Positions 11,501-38,225 of a DNA stretch of 64,000 nucleotides are shown in pieces. Numbering within the stretch: position 1 is the first letter of the stretch; each line of letters begins with the position of its first letter. The stretch lies in the NCBI RefSeq assembly GCF_964204645.1, contig NC_134027.1, positions 10,900,485 to 10,964,484 of the forward strand. Direction: 5' to 3'. The position numbers and the translations under genes are program-made. The notes below the pieces were generated by a model. That model made no database searches and was not told where the DNA came from. It was given only the letters and a program-made list of their open reading frames with translations. The DNA is from Tubulanus polymorphus (lineage: Eukaryota; Nemertea; Palaeonemertea; Tubulaniformes; Tubulanidae).

Positions 11501-13904
11501 GCCCGCTCGACAACAGCCGAAGGCGTCCGAAAAATCCAAACTCCGTCATCACCCGCGAGAACACGTCGAAAAACCGAGCTTCGTCAGCGCGTTGGGCTTG
11601 ATATCGAAATCCGAACTGAAAACGCTCGAACGCGACTCGCGCAAATCAATTGAGGTGATCAACGTCGTCAACGACAGTCCGCCGGCGATTCCGGTCAGTC
11701 CGCGTATGCCGACGACGCCTCGAACGCCGAAGTCGTTGATCTCGTTCGACAATCAGTTCAACCACGGCGCAAAGGAGGTAATCTGCATATCGAGCAGCGA
11801 CGAAGAGGATGTAGATGAGGAGAGCGATGCCCAGTCGAACAACGATGGCAATCGGTCAGCGGCGTTGAATAAGAATTCCGGTCTGTTGAACATCGACGTC
11901 ACGTCAAATCTCGGCCGCAAGTTGAAGCAGCACATCGAAAGTTTCGAATTGCACCATCTATCCGTCGTCAAAGACTACGACCACTTCTGTCATACGCCGC
12001 GTAAAAGCCGCGTGTACTCGAAGCTGCGCGATCGCGACAACAACTTTCCGGTCATGTTTCGCAAACGCAAGGCGACGCGACATGCGCACGTTTACAAGTT
12101 CACGCGGCGACAGCGCGAGAACTTCATGTCACGCCTGCGTACGGGACTCGACGCGAAAAGCCGCGTGCTGTCGAAGCAGATGCGTCCGTGTTCGGTCATC
12201 GTGCGGCGTTTGACGCGCGAGAAAATCGATTTCTTCGCGCGGCGGACGCGGTTCCCCGTTCTCGAGCGGCTGCGGCAGAGTTTCAAATCCGACGCGGTTT
12301 CCGCCGCCGATATGCCGTCCGTGTTTCCGACGCTGCCGGCGCTCGTCTCGCCGAACGTCGATCGTCTGTTGGGCTTGAAAACGAAAACATCGAACCTGCT
12401 GTCGTCGGCGAACATCGCGCTGGCGATCCGCGGCGAAACGAGCGCGCAGATGACGCAGCAGAAGGTCACCGTTTACAAGTCGTTGTTGTCCGACTATACG
12501 CACTTCATCGACAAGCAGAAGAAGATCCAAGGAATCGGCAGCAAAACGCAGCCATTGATTATCGATATCAGCGATAGCGATTCGAACGACGACACGAACC
12601 GCGAACGACCGACGAAAAAACAGCAACCGCAGCCCCAAGGTCCCGTAGTTGGTATTCAGCCGCCTCAGGTCGTGTGGGTTGGACCGGGTAGTCCGGGTCA
12701 AGTTATGGGGCGTTTGTCGCCGTCGGTGTGTCTGTCGCAAGATAACAACGCCGCCGATACGAGCAACGCATCGCGATCGAAATCCGTCGACGACGAACCG
12801 CTGCGAGCGACGAACACCGCAAAACGTAGATTGCTTAATTCGCCGACGGACTTACCGGCGTCAAAGCGACAGCGGAAAGACGACGATGTTGCCGTGATTT
12901 CCGAAAAGTCGACGACATTTTCGCCGCACGTCGTGTTCAGGTGTCATTTGTGTACGACCGAGTCGCATTATAAAAACAACGCTCAAGCCGAAATCAATCG
13001 CCACATTCTTAACAAACACAAAGGCGAAGTAGTCCACCTGATGGACTACCGTCCGCACAAGTCGGAAGGCCAGTCGGTGCACATCGTCGAAGCGATGGCC
13101 CGTGTGCCGACGGCCGTGACGCGGCTCGTTAACACGAAAGCGTCCGGTAAACAATTGAAACCGGTCGTTCGAAAACCGACAACCTCGACAACGACGAAAC
13201 CGTTGTCGTCAGCTCATAACGTTAAAACCAATTCATTGAGCAAACACCTGACGATGCTAGCCACGGGAAAAAATAGTCAAGTATCGACGCAGTTGCAGTC
13301 CTCGCAGTGCTCGCAGAGAAGAGAGTCGGCATTATGCGCTATACCGACGTATTTACACAAATCGTCGTCGTTTCAACCATTTGTTATGTTGAAATCTGGT
13401 CTTACGGCTGCGTCCGATAAAACTGGTAATACCGCTTCGCTCGGTATGATGGCGTCCAGTTCGACTAAAACCGCCGGCGCGAAGACTTGCATCGCTTCGG
13501 CGCCCGTTAAAATCGGCGCTAATAAAAGTACACCGCTCGTCGTGATGACGAGGTCGAACTCGCCTACCAAACCGGGAATCGTGAATACTCAAAATACGAA
13601 CGTCGTTTCGACTTCCGCGACGAAAAGCCGTTGTCATCAAACCGCAAATTCCGCGTTGTCGGATAACGGTAAGACCGAGCGACGAAAAACGGCGCGCGGT
13701 AAAAACTTACGACGCGTTTCGGCGCGAGCGGGCAGTGTTTCGCAGAGCGTCGCGGCAGCGCCAAAATTGCCGACCTCGCTCGAAGGAACGGGTAAATCGG
13801 CGCGGAATATCCCGCCGTCTTCCAGCGCACCGCGTGTCGGAGATTCGTCTGACGATAGCGAAGATGAAGTCGTATTAATCGACGAAGTTATTTGTTTGGA
13901 ATAA
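5331..13904 (+). CDS. NRF1-like protein with C-terminal zinc fingers and SUMO-interaction-like motifs (5' end not seen)
   Basis: Join 5331-5593, 9503-9700, 10091-10151 and 11350-13904, giving about 1,022 residues from the first Met (5339); stop TAA at 13902. Seen: the first 150 residues carry the NRF1 family signature in order: LPSLTID, AFIPQMMQ, WWPEDVPF, LRNVVRSCYRFYG and DGSVSILS. These align with the region of human NRF1 just after its DNA-binding domain, through the WWPED block, to the DGTVSLIQ block. The basic NRF1 DNA-binding domain is not found and may be encoded upstream, because exon 5331 starts inside a codon after a good acceptor. The last exon adds a C-X2-C-X12-H-X3-C finger near residue 185, a second C-X2-C...H-X4-H finger near residue 703, and hydrophobic-acidic motifs that resemble SUMO-interaction motifs. 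Family knowledge: NRF1 activates genes for mitochondria and cell growth. Inferred: a divergent NRF1 paralogue acting as a nuclear regulator. I know of no zinc fingers in vertebrate NRF1. Confidence 0.8.
5731..5973 (+). repeat. 60-bp minisatellite, four copies
   Basis: Four tandem copies of a 60-bp unit (core CACCATTATGCCGATAATAG, then GGCCCTATGTCATATAGCGC). The last three copies are nearly identical. The array starts about 140 bp inside the intron. Confidence 0.92.
7034..8293. mobile_element. Interspersed repeat C, full-length copy (possibly Helitron-like)
   Basis: It starts at AGCCCACTTGGGAC, which folds with AGTCCCAGCGGGCT, and ends near CCACTTCCCAAGTGG followed by GACCCCTAG|TT. The terminal hairpin upstream of CTAG followed by T recalls a Helitron 3' end (CTRR inserted before T), but no clear TC start is seen. 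The shared GCCCACTTGGGA at both ends would also fit a TIR element. Fragments occur near 2430 and 4170. Confidence 0.7.
7633..8235. repeat. Four-unit 150-bp tandem repeat inside repeat C
   Basis: Units start near 7633, 7786, 7944 and 8096. Each has a TACCTAGGCATATTTTG-like opening, CACAATCAATT, GTAGCTCATGAC, TTCTATGATTGTGGTGAG and CACCAGGGGGC. Units are diverged from each other, so the array is old. Confidence 0.85.
8746..9075. repeat. Decayed repeat D (TIR with GATCGCGGCT), copy
   Basis: It shares GAGCCAAATTTT, ATCGAGTGAGTGGTTT and a right end GTGTGATCGCGGCTGTAG with copies near 21093 and 50127. It is non-coding; the left end is not clear. Confidence 0.6.
9503..9700 (+). CDS. NRF1-like gene, exon with CY...GNEHLL and DGSVS blocks
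   Basis: The acceptor is TTATTTCAG and the donor is GAAG|GTCAGT; both ends are phase 0 (198 nt, 66 codons). It encodes SPWVDVLRNVVRSCYRFYG, which aligns with the human NRF1 segment VSWTQALRTIVKNCY, then NKDGSVSILSG, which aligns with NPDGTVSLIQ. Confidence 0.85.
10091..10151 (+). CDS. NRF1-like gene, 61-nt connector exon
   Basis: The acceptor is TTTTGCGCAG and the donor is AAAAG|GTAATA. It enters in phase 0 and leaves with one base over, which is exactly what the next exon at 11350 needs. It encodes VNLTASNIKSERKSKRLLEK, a basic stretch. Without it the reading frame does not join. Confidence 0.75.
10152..11349 (+). other. Intron 3 of the NRF1-like gene
   Basis: A 1.2-kb intron. The first 600 bp hold no recognised element. 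The downstream part is the inverted copy of repeat A. The acceptor is TTTACGTTACAG. Confidence 0.7.
10770..11213 (-). repeat. Dispersed repeat A, copy 2 (inverted)
   Basis: Reverse-complement match to 4434-4925 over nearly its whole length. It includes the B-box region (seen here as GGGATTCGAAACCC), the GGGGGGCCAAAAGGACA block and both ends (GATTAGCACTC and GATGCTAATGAG). Copies are diverged by indels and substitutions. Confidence 0.8.
11350..13904 (+). CDS. NRF1-like gene, large terminal coding exon (zinc fingers, SIM-like motifs)
   Basis: One 2,555-nt open exon, much more CpG-rich than its flanks. It encodes a C-X2-C-X12-H-X3-C finger right after the splice site, a second finger-like motif (RCHLC...EINRHILNKH) near 12940, a basic Arg-rich block near 12000-12290, and long Ser/Thr/Lys-rich disordered sequence. 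SIM-like motifs are EVICISSSDEEDVDEE (11775), IIDISDSDSNDD (about 12557), IEVINVVNDS (about 11651) and the extreme C-terminus DEVVLIDEVICLE. The many open frames on the other strand are a by-product of this codon usage. Confidence 0.85.
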
Positions 13905-14161
13905 TACACGGGTCCCTACAAGCATGAACGCAGACGTCGGTCATTCGGATGTCGTCCTAGTTTTCAAGGAGAGACGTTTCTTATTAATTGCTGTGCTTAC
14001 TGCTTATACTTTTAATCCACCTGGCCATCTTACTTTATGTAAGCAAATAATTAATACTCGTTTACGTTTGCGCGGAAACACTTTGCATTAATCATTGTCA
14101 GCCCATTGTCTTAATTAACCCTTGCGGTGCTGTCTAGATTGTTCCCAAAAGAGCTAGAGAT

Positions 14162-14168
<7 letters not shown>

Positions 14169-14212
<44 letters not shown>
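14169..14212. repeat. (TA)n microsatellite
   Basis: An uninterrupted TA run of about 44 bp, in the likely 3' UTR or flank of the NRF1-like gene. Confidence 0.95.
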
Positions 14213-14215
<3 letters not shown>

Positions 14216-17200
14216 GTATATATAACTAGGAAATAAGAAAACTTATTACGAAAAACATCAATGCACACTGTGATGCAGTGTACTAGCCAAGTTCATCACC
14301 GATTTATACACCGTACTGCAATGTAAACACAATGAAAGGGTTAAATATTAAATCTTAACCATTGTCGGTATGGATTTAAACATGCCCAAGAGCTAGACCA
14401 TTCAATTTCATTTAGCGACATCATTTGAAGAGAAAACTGCATTAATGCACTGATTCATAAAGTACACTTAGTGTATCATATGCTTTTGGACTTCTTGATT
14501 ATCGGGTTATAGATGGTTGCTACTATGACTTATCTCTCTCTCTTTTGAATGACACGCACTTTTCTCATTTTTTTCTCAAATTTCGCAGGTCAATTCTGAA
14601 CAATGGCTGACTAATAATCGCCCTGTTTCCAACTAAGTGTATAAAATAGCTCATAATGGTACCTCAGACGATTGCTAATAGTCTGTTCCTTGAATTACTG
14701 TTAAAAGATGCAAATGCCATTATGCCATCACGATTGGACCCGCTCTCTAGAACTTAGTTGAGAAATATTTGAAGTAAACAACAGTTAACCTAAGCAATAA
14801 TGCATTACAACTCGGCTTCTCTACTGGGATGGATGAACTCCGTAGAATTATATTTATATCACTCAAGCATGTCAGTGGTCAGAGTGTATTTTAGATTATC
14901 CATTGTGAGTGAATTATCGAACTCTATTTAAAACAATTAAGGAAAACAATGTATTATTGATGTATTATTATTCATTTGGCTTAACATTACGAAAGGTAGC
15001 AAGATCCAAGGCACGAGAGTGCACAGGTCTTCCAACCTATGTAAGGTGCTTCCAGCAGTAACAAGTTGAGAAATTTTCTACCCTAAGTAACATTTCTGTT
15101 ATACTTCAAATCAGGCAATATAGTTACAAAATACTGAAAATCAGGAACTATTAGTAGCTCTGAGTCGAGTCTATATTTTGACCGTTGGTGGCTTGGTGCT
15201 GATGTGAATAACATCTATAGCCAAATTCGCAAGAGATGATTCGACCCTGTCCAAATTTGGCCTGTGCCTAATCAGAGAGCCAGTCACTGGATACTAAACG
15301 ACGCCAACACAAGGCAAAGTTAGTCGCTTCCAGAATCGGCTAAAATTCACACAAAATAATTTTGACCCGTGCTTAAAAATTTGGCTCGGCCAAAACGCTC
15401 ATGTGGTCGTTGCTAATATTTTTACGGTCCCATTTATTTACGCCTTGGAATTCTCTCAGTATAATCATAACTCAAAACCGTTGATTTAGCCATATTCATT
15501 TTACCATATTAGTTACCTATTATCCGTTGTAATTTGTACACGCTCGATCACGGTGTTAATTAGTTAGAATGTACGTTATTGTTACAAGATATCATTACGG
15601 TTGAGGCCTTAATTAATTTTCTTTTTCTGTTGATTTTTTTTGTCACTTCATTTATTACAGCACGCGAAAAAAAGAGGAATCGATTCACAAATCTACTTAG
15701 TAATTGCTTTCTGATTTTCGGCGCATTATCAAATGCGAACGTTGTTTTACGGTCCGCTAGTATTTAAGATATTATGTTAAATCCAGATTTCTAAGGGAGA
15801 TCGCCTTTCACGAGACCATGTAATAAGATTGATTGAGTGAGCACATCTCGATGGATGAAAATACTCTTATATTTTTTAAAAAATTTCGTAGGAACGCTTG
15901 CAAAAAAGTGTTTGAAACTAATATTTGTGATAAATTGTGTTTGTACATATCATATACGAGAATATTTTTGTACGAGAAAATGGGGTGTTGGCTGTATGAT
16001 ATTTCGATTGCGATTGAGAGGTGACGTGAAATTACTTTTGTATAACGAATGATGATCGGTTTAGAGCGGGGTTACCGGGTAGCGCTCTGTATAGTGGAAT
16101 CCGGACGAAAAATGTAGTAGCGTCCGTTACTTTCAAATGGCTTTTTTACGCCGCGAAAAGACGGCTGTACATAGTTCAAAAACGATATTTTAGACTGGGT
16201 GGACTTCGGTTTTTGTAGTTTTAGTAGAATTTGTATATATTCGAATGCGCTGTAGTACAATCTCACTTATTTCATGGTGTCGGCCATCTTGTTCCTAGGT
16301 GTGAACTACGGCGATCGTTCTCAATCGCGTTGTTCGCCATTTTTTCGGCCGTACTTTTATTCAGCATTATTTGGTCCGTGAATAGCCTATAAATGGCAAT
16401 AGCCATAGAACTGAAGAGTTATCTATACCTGTATGTATGACGAACAATACAATGTTTATGATTTAATTCATGTGTCTACCCCTTCCCAGACAATGCGTAA
16501 TAACGCGTAAAAACAGCGACAGAAGAGATATTGTGAATAATTGATTCGTCCCGAGGGGTTAGGTTCTAGAACAATGTAGTTCTAATAGCCAGTAATGGGA
16601 AGTGCAGAACCCGCTTCGATAGACTTTGCATCGTAGGGGACTAAAATATACTTCATGATTGTACATTATCGAAATATCAACTTTCACTGCATCTAGACTT
16701 AAGATTTTCCACCTTAGCAATACTGTTCAACGAGAAGTTCGTATTGGGTTTATTAAGTTGCGATTGAGCCAATTGTTTTTAACTCCACGACTAGCACTAC
16801 TGGTGGTTACTGCTGGTATCATCTACACATAAAAAAGTATAAGTATTAAAAGTATTGAGTGTAGAGGCAATTTTTAACCCATGATCTAATTCAATGTGTA
16901 TTGAAAATGCCCTTCATAGGCTACTATGATAACCATTTGTAAGTTGGATGTTTTTTTGCTGGAAAAATTTGACTTTCTCGTGAAAAAATCTTCGGAAGAT
17001 TTCTTCACTTTGGCTTTTGAATTGAACGAAAACAAAGATTTTATAGACAAGAGCTCAGCGATATAACCCCGGTAGGTTTCATTTTCGGCTTATATTCTAT
17101 AATGGCTTTAATATCTCGACCTATTTGAGTGCAGCAGCTTCAACGACGGAAATATAAAAGAATGTCTAAGCTTAACCCTTTCAGTGCTGACTAGTTAATA

Positions 17201-19196
17201 CCCTATAGTGCTAGAGATAATTTGAAAATTTTTCAAAATTCCACCCTAGCGTGTTTAAATAACGGGAATACCACTATAGTGCGTCTATACTGCGGCACGG
17301 TATATCGTTAGTTACTAGTATTTCACTATGTTTGACAGTTGCTGCCATTTTGTGATAAGAGAGATAATTACTAATAACATCAACCCACCACAGTGCGGTG
17401 TACTCGCGAAATCTATCACTGATTTATACACCGCACTGCGGTGTAGACGCACTGAAAGGGTTAAGAAAAGGAAGAGAAAAATATGGCACATTATCAGCCA
17501 ACTTTAGTACGTGTATCTGACTTATGGCATGGTTTAAACGGTAGTATTGACATGGCTTTTGAATCAGATGCATCAAAGCGAGGTGGAATGTGCCGTCCTT
17601 TCGATGAGCTGTACGTTGGTTATGAATGTTGAACAACTGTATATATTTCCGTATACAGACGCTAATGTATTATTAATTTTACAAACACGATTACACGTAC
17701 ATATTCTTAGGTGGATGAGTGGGATCTTTCTTTACTCGTTTTGACTACGAAATAATTCTTTGAAAAAGATGAAATACAATATAAAAACTTAGAACTTGAG
17801 AATTAAAAAGATTTTTCATAGGCAATGCCCTTGCCAAACATGCTCCAGTTTTCAAGATAAACCGCTTTGCAATTTATTATTGTTATAAACACAATTGTAT
17901 ATACATATTCCTAGGTGGATTGGTGAATCTTTTTTAACTCATTTCTCTTTAAAGTTTTTCAAATTTCTCTTGCTGTTTTTTCGGATGTTTCGCATCACTT
18001 GCGCTGACGGCGATAATTAACGCTTATCGCATGAGGAAGCGATTGTATCGGGTCGATGTGATATCCTCGTGTTCGTTCATACCGTACGTACATTTGAAGC
18101 CATGCGATTCATATCTCGGCTCGTGTGTTTATTGGCTTGACTAACGCAATTTGCATTTTATTGATTCGGGTTCGATGTGTGCCTCTTGATACAGTAGTAT
18201 ACTTCGACCATCTAACTTCTCTTCAGTTGAGAATCGGGGGAAATATAAAGGTGGCTAATTTGGGCCGTGTTAAAAAAACAGTCGCGCACGTTTAGATTTT
18301 TTACAAATGCCTAAAAATCGTTTTTATGCGCGTTACAACGAAAATTACAACCATTTATCGCTTATTAGTTCAGCATGGTGTGGCCCCTGCCTCACAACTC
18401 TGGTTTTTTTTTTTTTACGGTAAAAAATTCCGCTGATGGGTTTTTTCGCTCGTCTTTTCTGAATACCACTGTTTTTGTACATTGCAATCACGTAATTAAT
18501 TATCTTCTAGGATCTCCTTACGATTTGTAAAACCTCATGTTAGAGGTTTGTTTTTTCTGCTGTTTTGTGTTCAAGTTTGGTATTACATCGGCGCGATATA
18601 TATTTTTATTTGCATTTTATTATATTGTGTAATATCTCCACACGGTGAAGCCAGGTTTATCATTGAGACGGTTCGTAGTCTAAACTCAAGTCGGGGGCGA
18701 ATCCAGGGTTTTCGAAGGTGCTCTGCTGGTCATTCCCCAGGAAAATTTTGAAAAATAAGTCATTTTCTTGCACGCAGAGCATATGCTGTATTTAAAATGT
18801 TCCATGTAATGTCGTGAAAGAAAATTTTCTAAATGGAGGTCCCCTGGATCCGTGCCTGCAAGTCGTCGTCGTCGTTGGTACAAACATTATGTTGACAGCT
18901 TAGGCCAACTTCGGTTTTCGTGGCTAGTCGACTAGTGGCCGGAACTAATAACCGAACACGCTATAGTTTGGTCATAACGTATTTCACAGTGTCGGCCATA
19001 TTGGAAATGGGTCGAAACTACAGCGACCGTGCTCAATCACGTGGTCGACTATTTATTTGACGTTCGGTTTCGTTTAGTTCGACTATAGTCGACTAACTCC
19101 CATAATCAAAGTTGGCCTTGATTGTCCATAGACAAAAAGATAGAGACGACTTGAGTTAAATGATGACTTATACAATCACGACTATAATATACATGT

Positions 19197-19312
<116 letters not shown>

Positions 19313-20206
19313 GCGTTTCTGTTTTATAACCGAGTTACTACTGTATTATTTCCATTTGCCAGTATCTGCTGCCTGGATCCTCCTTAGACAATCTTTTCCG
19401 TTCCGTTACATGGATTCGCGAAATTTTGCTCATTTTCGAGCCCCGCGTATGCACTTTCAAGCATGATGTACATAGGGAGAAGTTGGCAATTTTTTTGCGA
19501 ATATGGACGGCCTTTTGTTATATATTTATATATTCGTCCAGACTTAAACACGTTCGGAACTTCATGAGGGAAATCTCAAATTGAAATACGGGAATTGATT
19601 ACGTAGGTTACAAATGCCAGAAATTAGGCATTTTATGACCGTATTTTCAAAAAGCGATCACCGGGACTTCATATTAGGCTGAATTTAGAAAGGGGCTTCG
19701 GTTGCCAGGCTACAAATACGTATCTGCACAGGCGAGGGATCAAAATCGAATGTAAATGCTAGGATAAGTTCGATTGATGCTTTGAAACTGGGGCTTAGCT
19801 TTGTTTTTGGACCCCAACGACATTTACATGTTCATGTTGAGCCCCTTTAATTATTCCCAGCGTATTTACATTTATATATTACATATTTACTACGGATTTG
19901 AACTTAACGCACCAAAAAGCAGAAACCATGCACATATCTCGCAAATTCATGTAGGCCTATATCTACAGTTATCCCTGTTGTGTATATTAGTAAACCTTGC
20001 CTAACTCTGATCGGAACTGAAGTCGGGAAATGTTTACGTTTTTTTTCGCGAGTTAGCGATGTCGAGTCGGGCGACGTTTTCTGGATATCTGTTACTATTA
20101 GTCCTGAATATACTGGACACAAACTGTTAATGATAAATTATGGGCAATGATGATGATGATGTACGGAGCCAGTTTGATATAGCGCCGTTTTAACTTGCAA
20201 CTCCCT

Positions 20207-20382
20207 GGGACCCAGTTTTAAGAATTTATAGTCTCAACTTTAAGGTAAACTGTATTGAAATGTAACTGCCGACCAAGTTCCACAGTTGTGAGTTAGAGTT
20301 AACTCTGAGTTAAAGATAGTTCATTTTCAATGAGTTAACTCCCGAGTCAAAATCTTAACTTGGAACTCTGGAACTGGGTCCC
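20207..20382. mobile_element. MITE with GGGACCCAGTT ends
   Basis: A 176-bp element starting GGGACCCAGTTTTAAG and ending CTGGAACTGGGTCCC, with an internal AGTTAACTC inverted motif. A diverged relative is at 53283-53422 and a decayed one near 26680-26780. Confidence 0.65.
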
Positions 20383-21092
20383 TAGATGCTAGGGTTTAAG
20401 TAAAAATTGGTCTATATGATAGAGCTCGTGTATAGTTCGATTATTTTAGGTTCTGTAATTACGATTTGATTTTATGGCGACAACCTCCTCCTCGCCGCTG
20501 CTATTTAGTACTTGTTTTTAATTAATGACACTCATAATTGGCGTTATTCTCATTTCCTCATTATTTTCGAGGCTGAGATGTTTGTAGCTGTTTTTAGTTG
20601 AAAAATAAATCATCACCCACCTTATCGATACGTAAGAATGGTTCGTTTGTTTATGTTTTTTTATTTGGATGTTTTATCAGATGTTGTTTGCTTTTGGTAG
20701 AATGAACGATAAAGCCACGACAAAATCGCAACAAAAACAAAAAAAAAAATTATTACTTATTCACTTCAGCCTCATCGGGTATGATAAATGAATGAACTGC
20801 ATGTATGTACAGGGTCCACTTTCACGAAAATGTTTAAGCTTAAAACGGTTAAGTTTACATTGATTGATACATGAAGTAACCGATACCAATTACACCGAAC
20901 ATTTTATACGTGAAACTGAAGGATATATAAGCCCACAGCAGAAATAAACAACTTCAATAGACTTCGCTCAAGTCGGATCTTTTGGGACCGTGGTGTCCGA
21001 GTTGGGTATAATGTATATCATATATAGTGTCACAAAAACATTTCAAAAAACATCAGTTGATCGGATCCTACTCGGGCGGAGTCTACTGTTTA

Positions 21093-21306
21093 AACTATGG
21101 CCGTGATCACACGATCGTGTTTGGCCTGTGTCGGATTTGGCCCGGAACAACTGTTCACATGGGTGCCAAATGGGCCGGGGTTGTTTGGCCCGACCAAAAA
21201 CGTCGGACCAGGCCCGAGCCAAATTTTAGCACGGGAACAATTTGGCTCGCCTGATCCTTGCCAATTGGGCCCGGGCCATATCGTATCGGTGTGATCGCGG
21301 CTATAG
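21093..21306. mobile_element. MITE of family D with CTATAGCCGCGATCACAC-type ends
   Basis: The left end CTATGGCCGTGATCACACGAT and the right end ATCGGTGTGATCGCGGCTATAG are inverted repeats. It is flanked on both sides by a similar 70-bp segment (21021-21091 and 21300-21371) ending GGATCCTACTCGGG / GGATCCTACTTGGG then AGTCTACTG. Confidence 0.7.
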
Positions 21307-21601
21307 TGTCACAATTAATATCTCTAAAAACATCAGAGTTGATCGGATCCTACTTGGGTAGAGTCTACTGTACTTATTTGTTTAAAAAACTAAATATTAG
21401 GCTTAATTCACATATACACACAACCCCCGATATAATCCCCCACATCGGTAACTTCGGGACTTGATTTTGACAAGTTACGAGGGTCAAGTACTCTAGATGT
21501 TCCGGTCTCGGCAAAAAATCTGGCGTTAGGCGGGGAGATTTATCGGGGCCAACCATCATTCTCATTTTAGACGTTCAAAAATGCTCTTTAAATACGGAAG
21601 C

Positions 21602-21807
21602 GTCCTGGGGCTGGCGCAGGAAAACCCTGTTTGCCTAACCGTGAATAGTGACTTATCCGTTTTCGTTTGGCTAACCAGCTTAAAATACGAGGCCGCATGA
21701 AATCGTGGTTAGTCGAACAGCATTTTCCTGCGCCCATTTATGCCTAACCACAGTTTATTATTAACCACGGTTAGCGCTAACAATATTCCAATGCCTGCCC
21801 CTGGGAC
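21602..21807. mobile_element. MITE with GTCCTGGGGC ends
   Basis: A 206-bp element with the left end GTCCTGGGGCTGGCGCAGG and the right end CCTGCCCCTGGGAC. Inside are repeated GGTTAG / CTAACC motifs in both orientations, so it can fold into a long hairpin. Confidence 0.65.
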
Positions 21808-23171
21808 ATAAGAATGAAATGTTTTTTCTGACTTAAAAAAACGATTCAGGTATTTCTTGATGATGTATAACTCGTCAGAAACTCGATTCAGAAAGTAGAA
21901 TAATTTTTCCCATGAACCGACGAGCTACCATGTATCTCATCAAACAAATCTGAATCTTTTTTTATCAAAAATGATACATTCATTTCAAAGCCTGAAGATA
22001 CGTATGATTTTCCGATTCATTAAAAAATGAACAATTCGTCGCTATCTTTATTTACAAGTTACACGTCGTCAATTCATAAATCGAAAATCGTACACATTTC
22101 CCTTTTTTATTCGAAAATCGAAAGAATGGCCCAAGGACGGCAGGATCTTCAAAAACTCATTGACATCAACGACAGCGGGTTATTACTATCGATGTAAATT
22201 CGTAGCTCTCGACCCTCTGCATGCAGCCATCCGTCAGAAAACGAATGTCCAATGTCCAGTAAATCTTTTCTTACAGTTGTATACTGATTGCCTTGTCTAG
22301 GTAACGTGGGGGTCTGAAATTATAAGAAGTCTTTATTTCGTACGAAAATTACAGAATTTCATACAAAAATTCCAGACTACAAGAGGAAAAAAGAGAATAC
22401 AAAAAAAATCCACATTCACATGGAAAAACATTTTTACAGATCGAATAGTTTAAGGACATAGATTCAAAGCTACACGTATGATGACTGAACAGATACAGTA
22501 ATAGTTGATTAGCTCTTTTATCATCTTTCGCACACATTTACCGAAAGGAATTATATCAAACAATTAGAAACCATGAAGCTATATGGTTGGGGTTTTAATT
22601 ATGGCTTTTACTTTATACAAGTACCGGTACCGTGTGTGTTGGCGGTGCTAATGGTTACCCTATACTCAGTCGCTCGAGTCTAATTCGCGCTATTAGCTGT
22701 TTTAAGCGCTGAAATAGGATTTTATTGTCAATAACAATTCGACTGTTATAAAGAAGTATTTACGGGCAGTACTGCTACCTGCCTAAATACTAAAAACACC
22801 TGCTAACGACAATATTTCGGCATTGCGGCGGCATTACTTGTACTGGTTGTATATGCGCGTCTCGGCTGTCTTGTTTAGATAATGAAGTGGACAGTGAAAT
22901 CACTGGTGGTATAGCGACACCAGTAGCCACGTAACCGGCGCTGTTACACCACGTTCACTGATGTTGATGTTTACCGCGTTCAATTAAGAGTATCGTTGAC
23001 AGCCGAGATTTATATCCGAAACCTTGCCGTACTCGTCCTGGGATTAGCCAGCGAAGAAATGAAATCGCGGCGTAAATGACGGAATAAACGAAACCCAAAT
23101 CGAATGAAAATTACGATGTTTATCGCGTGATATTTTCTTTTTCGATTCGATAGGGATTTTATCTTGTAAAC

Positions 23172-37941
<14,770 letters not shown>

Positions 37942-38219
37942 ATTTTCTATAGCTGGTGCTGTAGCTTCGGGGCTTCCATGTCATTGCTTTAAGCTTTCAA
38001 ACTCTAAAAAGAATGTCTGCTAATTTTCATTGTTGATATTTGCAGTCCACAAAGCGAACCAAAAGATCATACCTATAGATGCGTTGAATTTTGTATAGAT
38101 TTATAGATTGATTGAAAGCCATTACTGTTGAAAATAATGTTTTGTATTTATGATCTGCCGACTGTGATATTGATCGTATGTGTAATTAATGAGTTTTTAA
38201 TTGTTGAAAAATGTAAAAT

Positions 38220-38225
38220 AATAAA
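38220..38225 (+). promoter_or_regulatory. Polyadenylation signal AATAAA
   Basis: A canonical hexamer 279 bp after the repeat-protein stop codon, followed within 40 bp by a TG/T-rich stretch (TGTTTGAATGTTTTTTTTGG), as expected at a cleavage site. Confidence 0.65.

Noticed and set aside
12092-13909. Many open frames antisense to the large zinc-finger exon
   Set aside because: They are shadows of a CpG-rich coding exon; the sense frame has the domains and the phase-consistent splicing.
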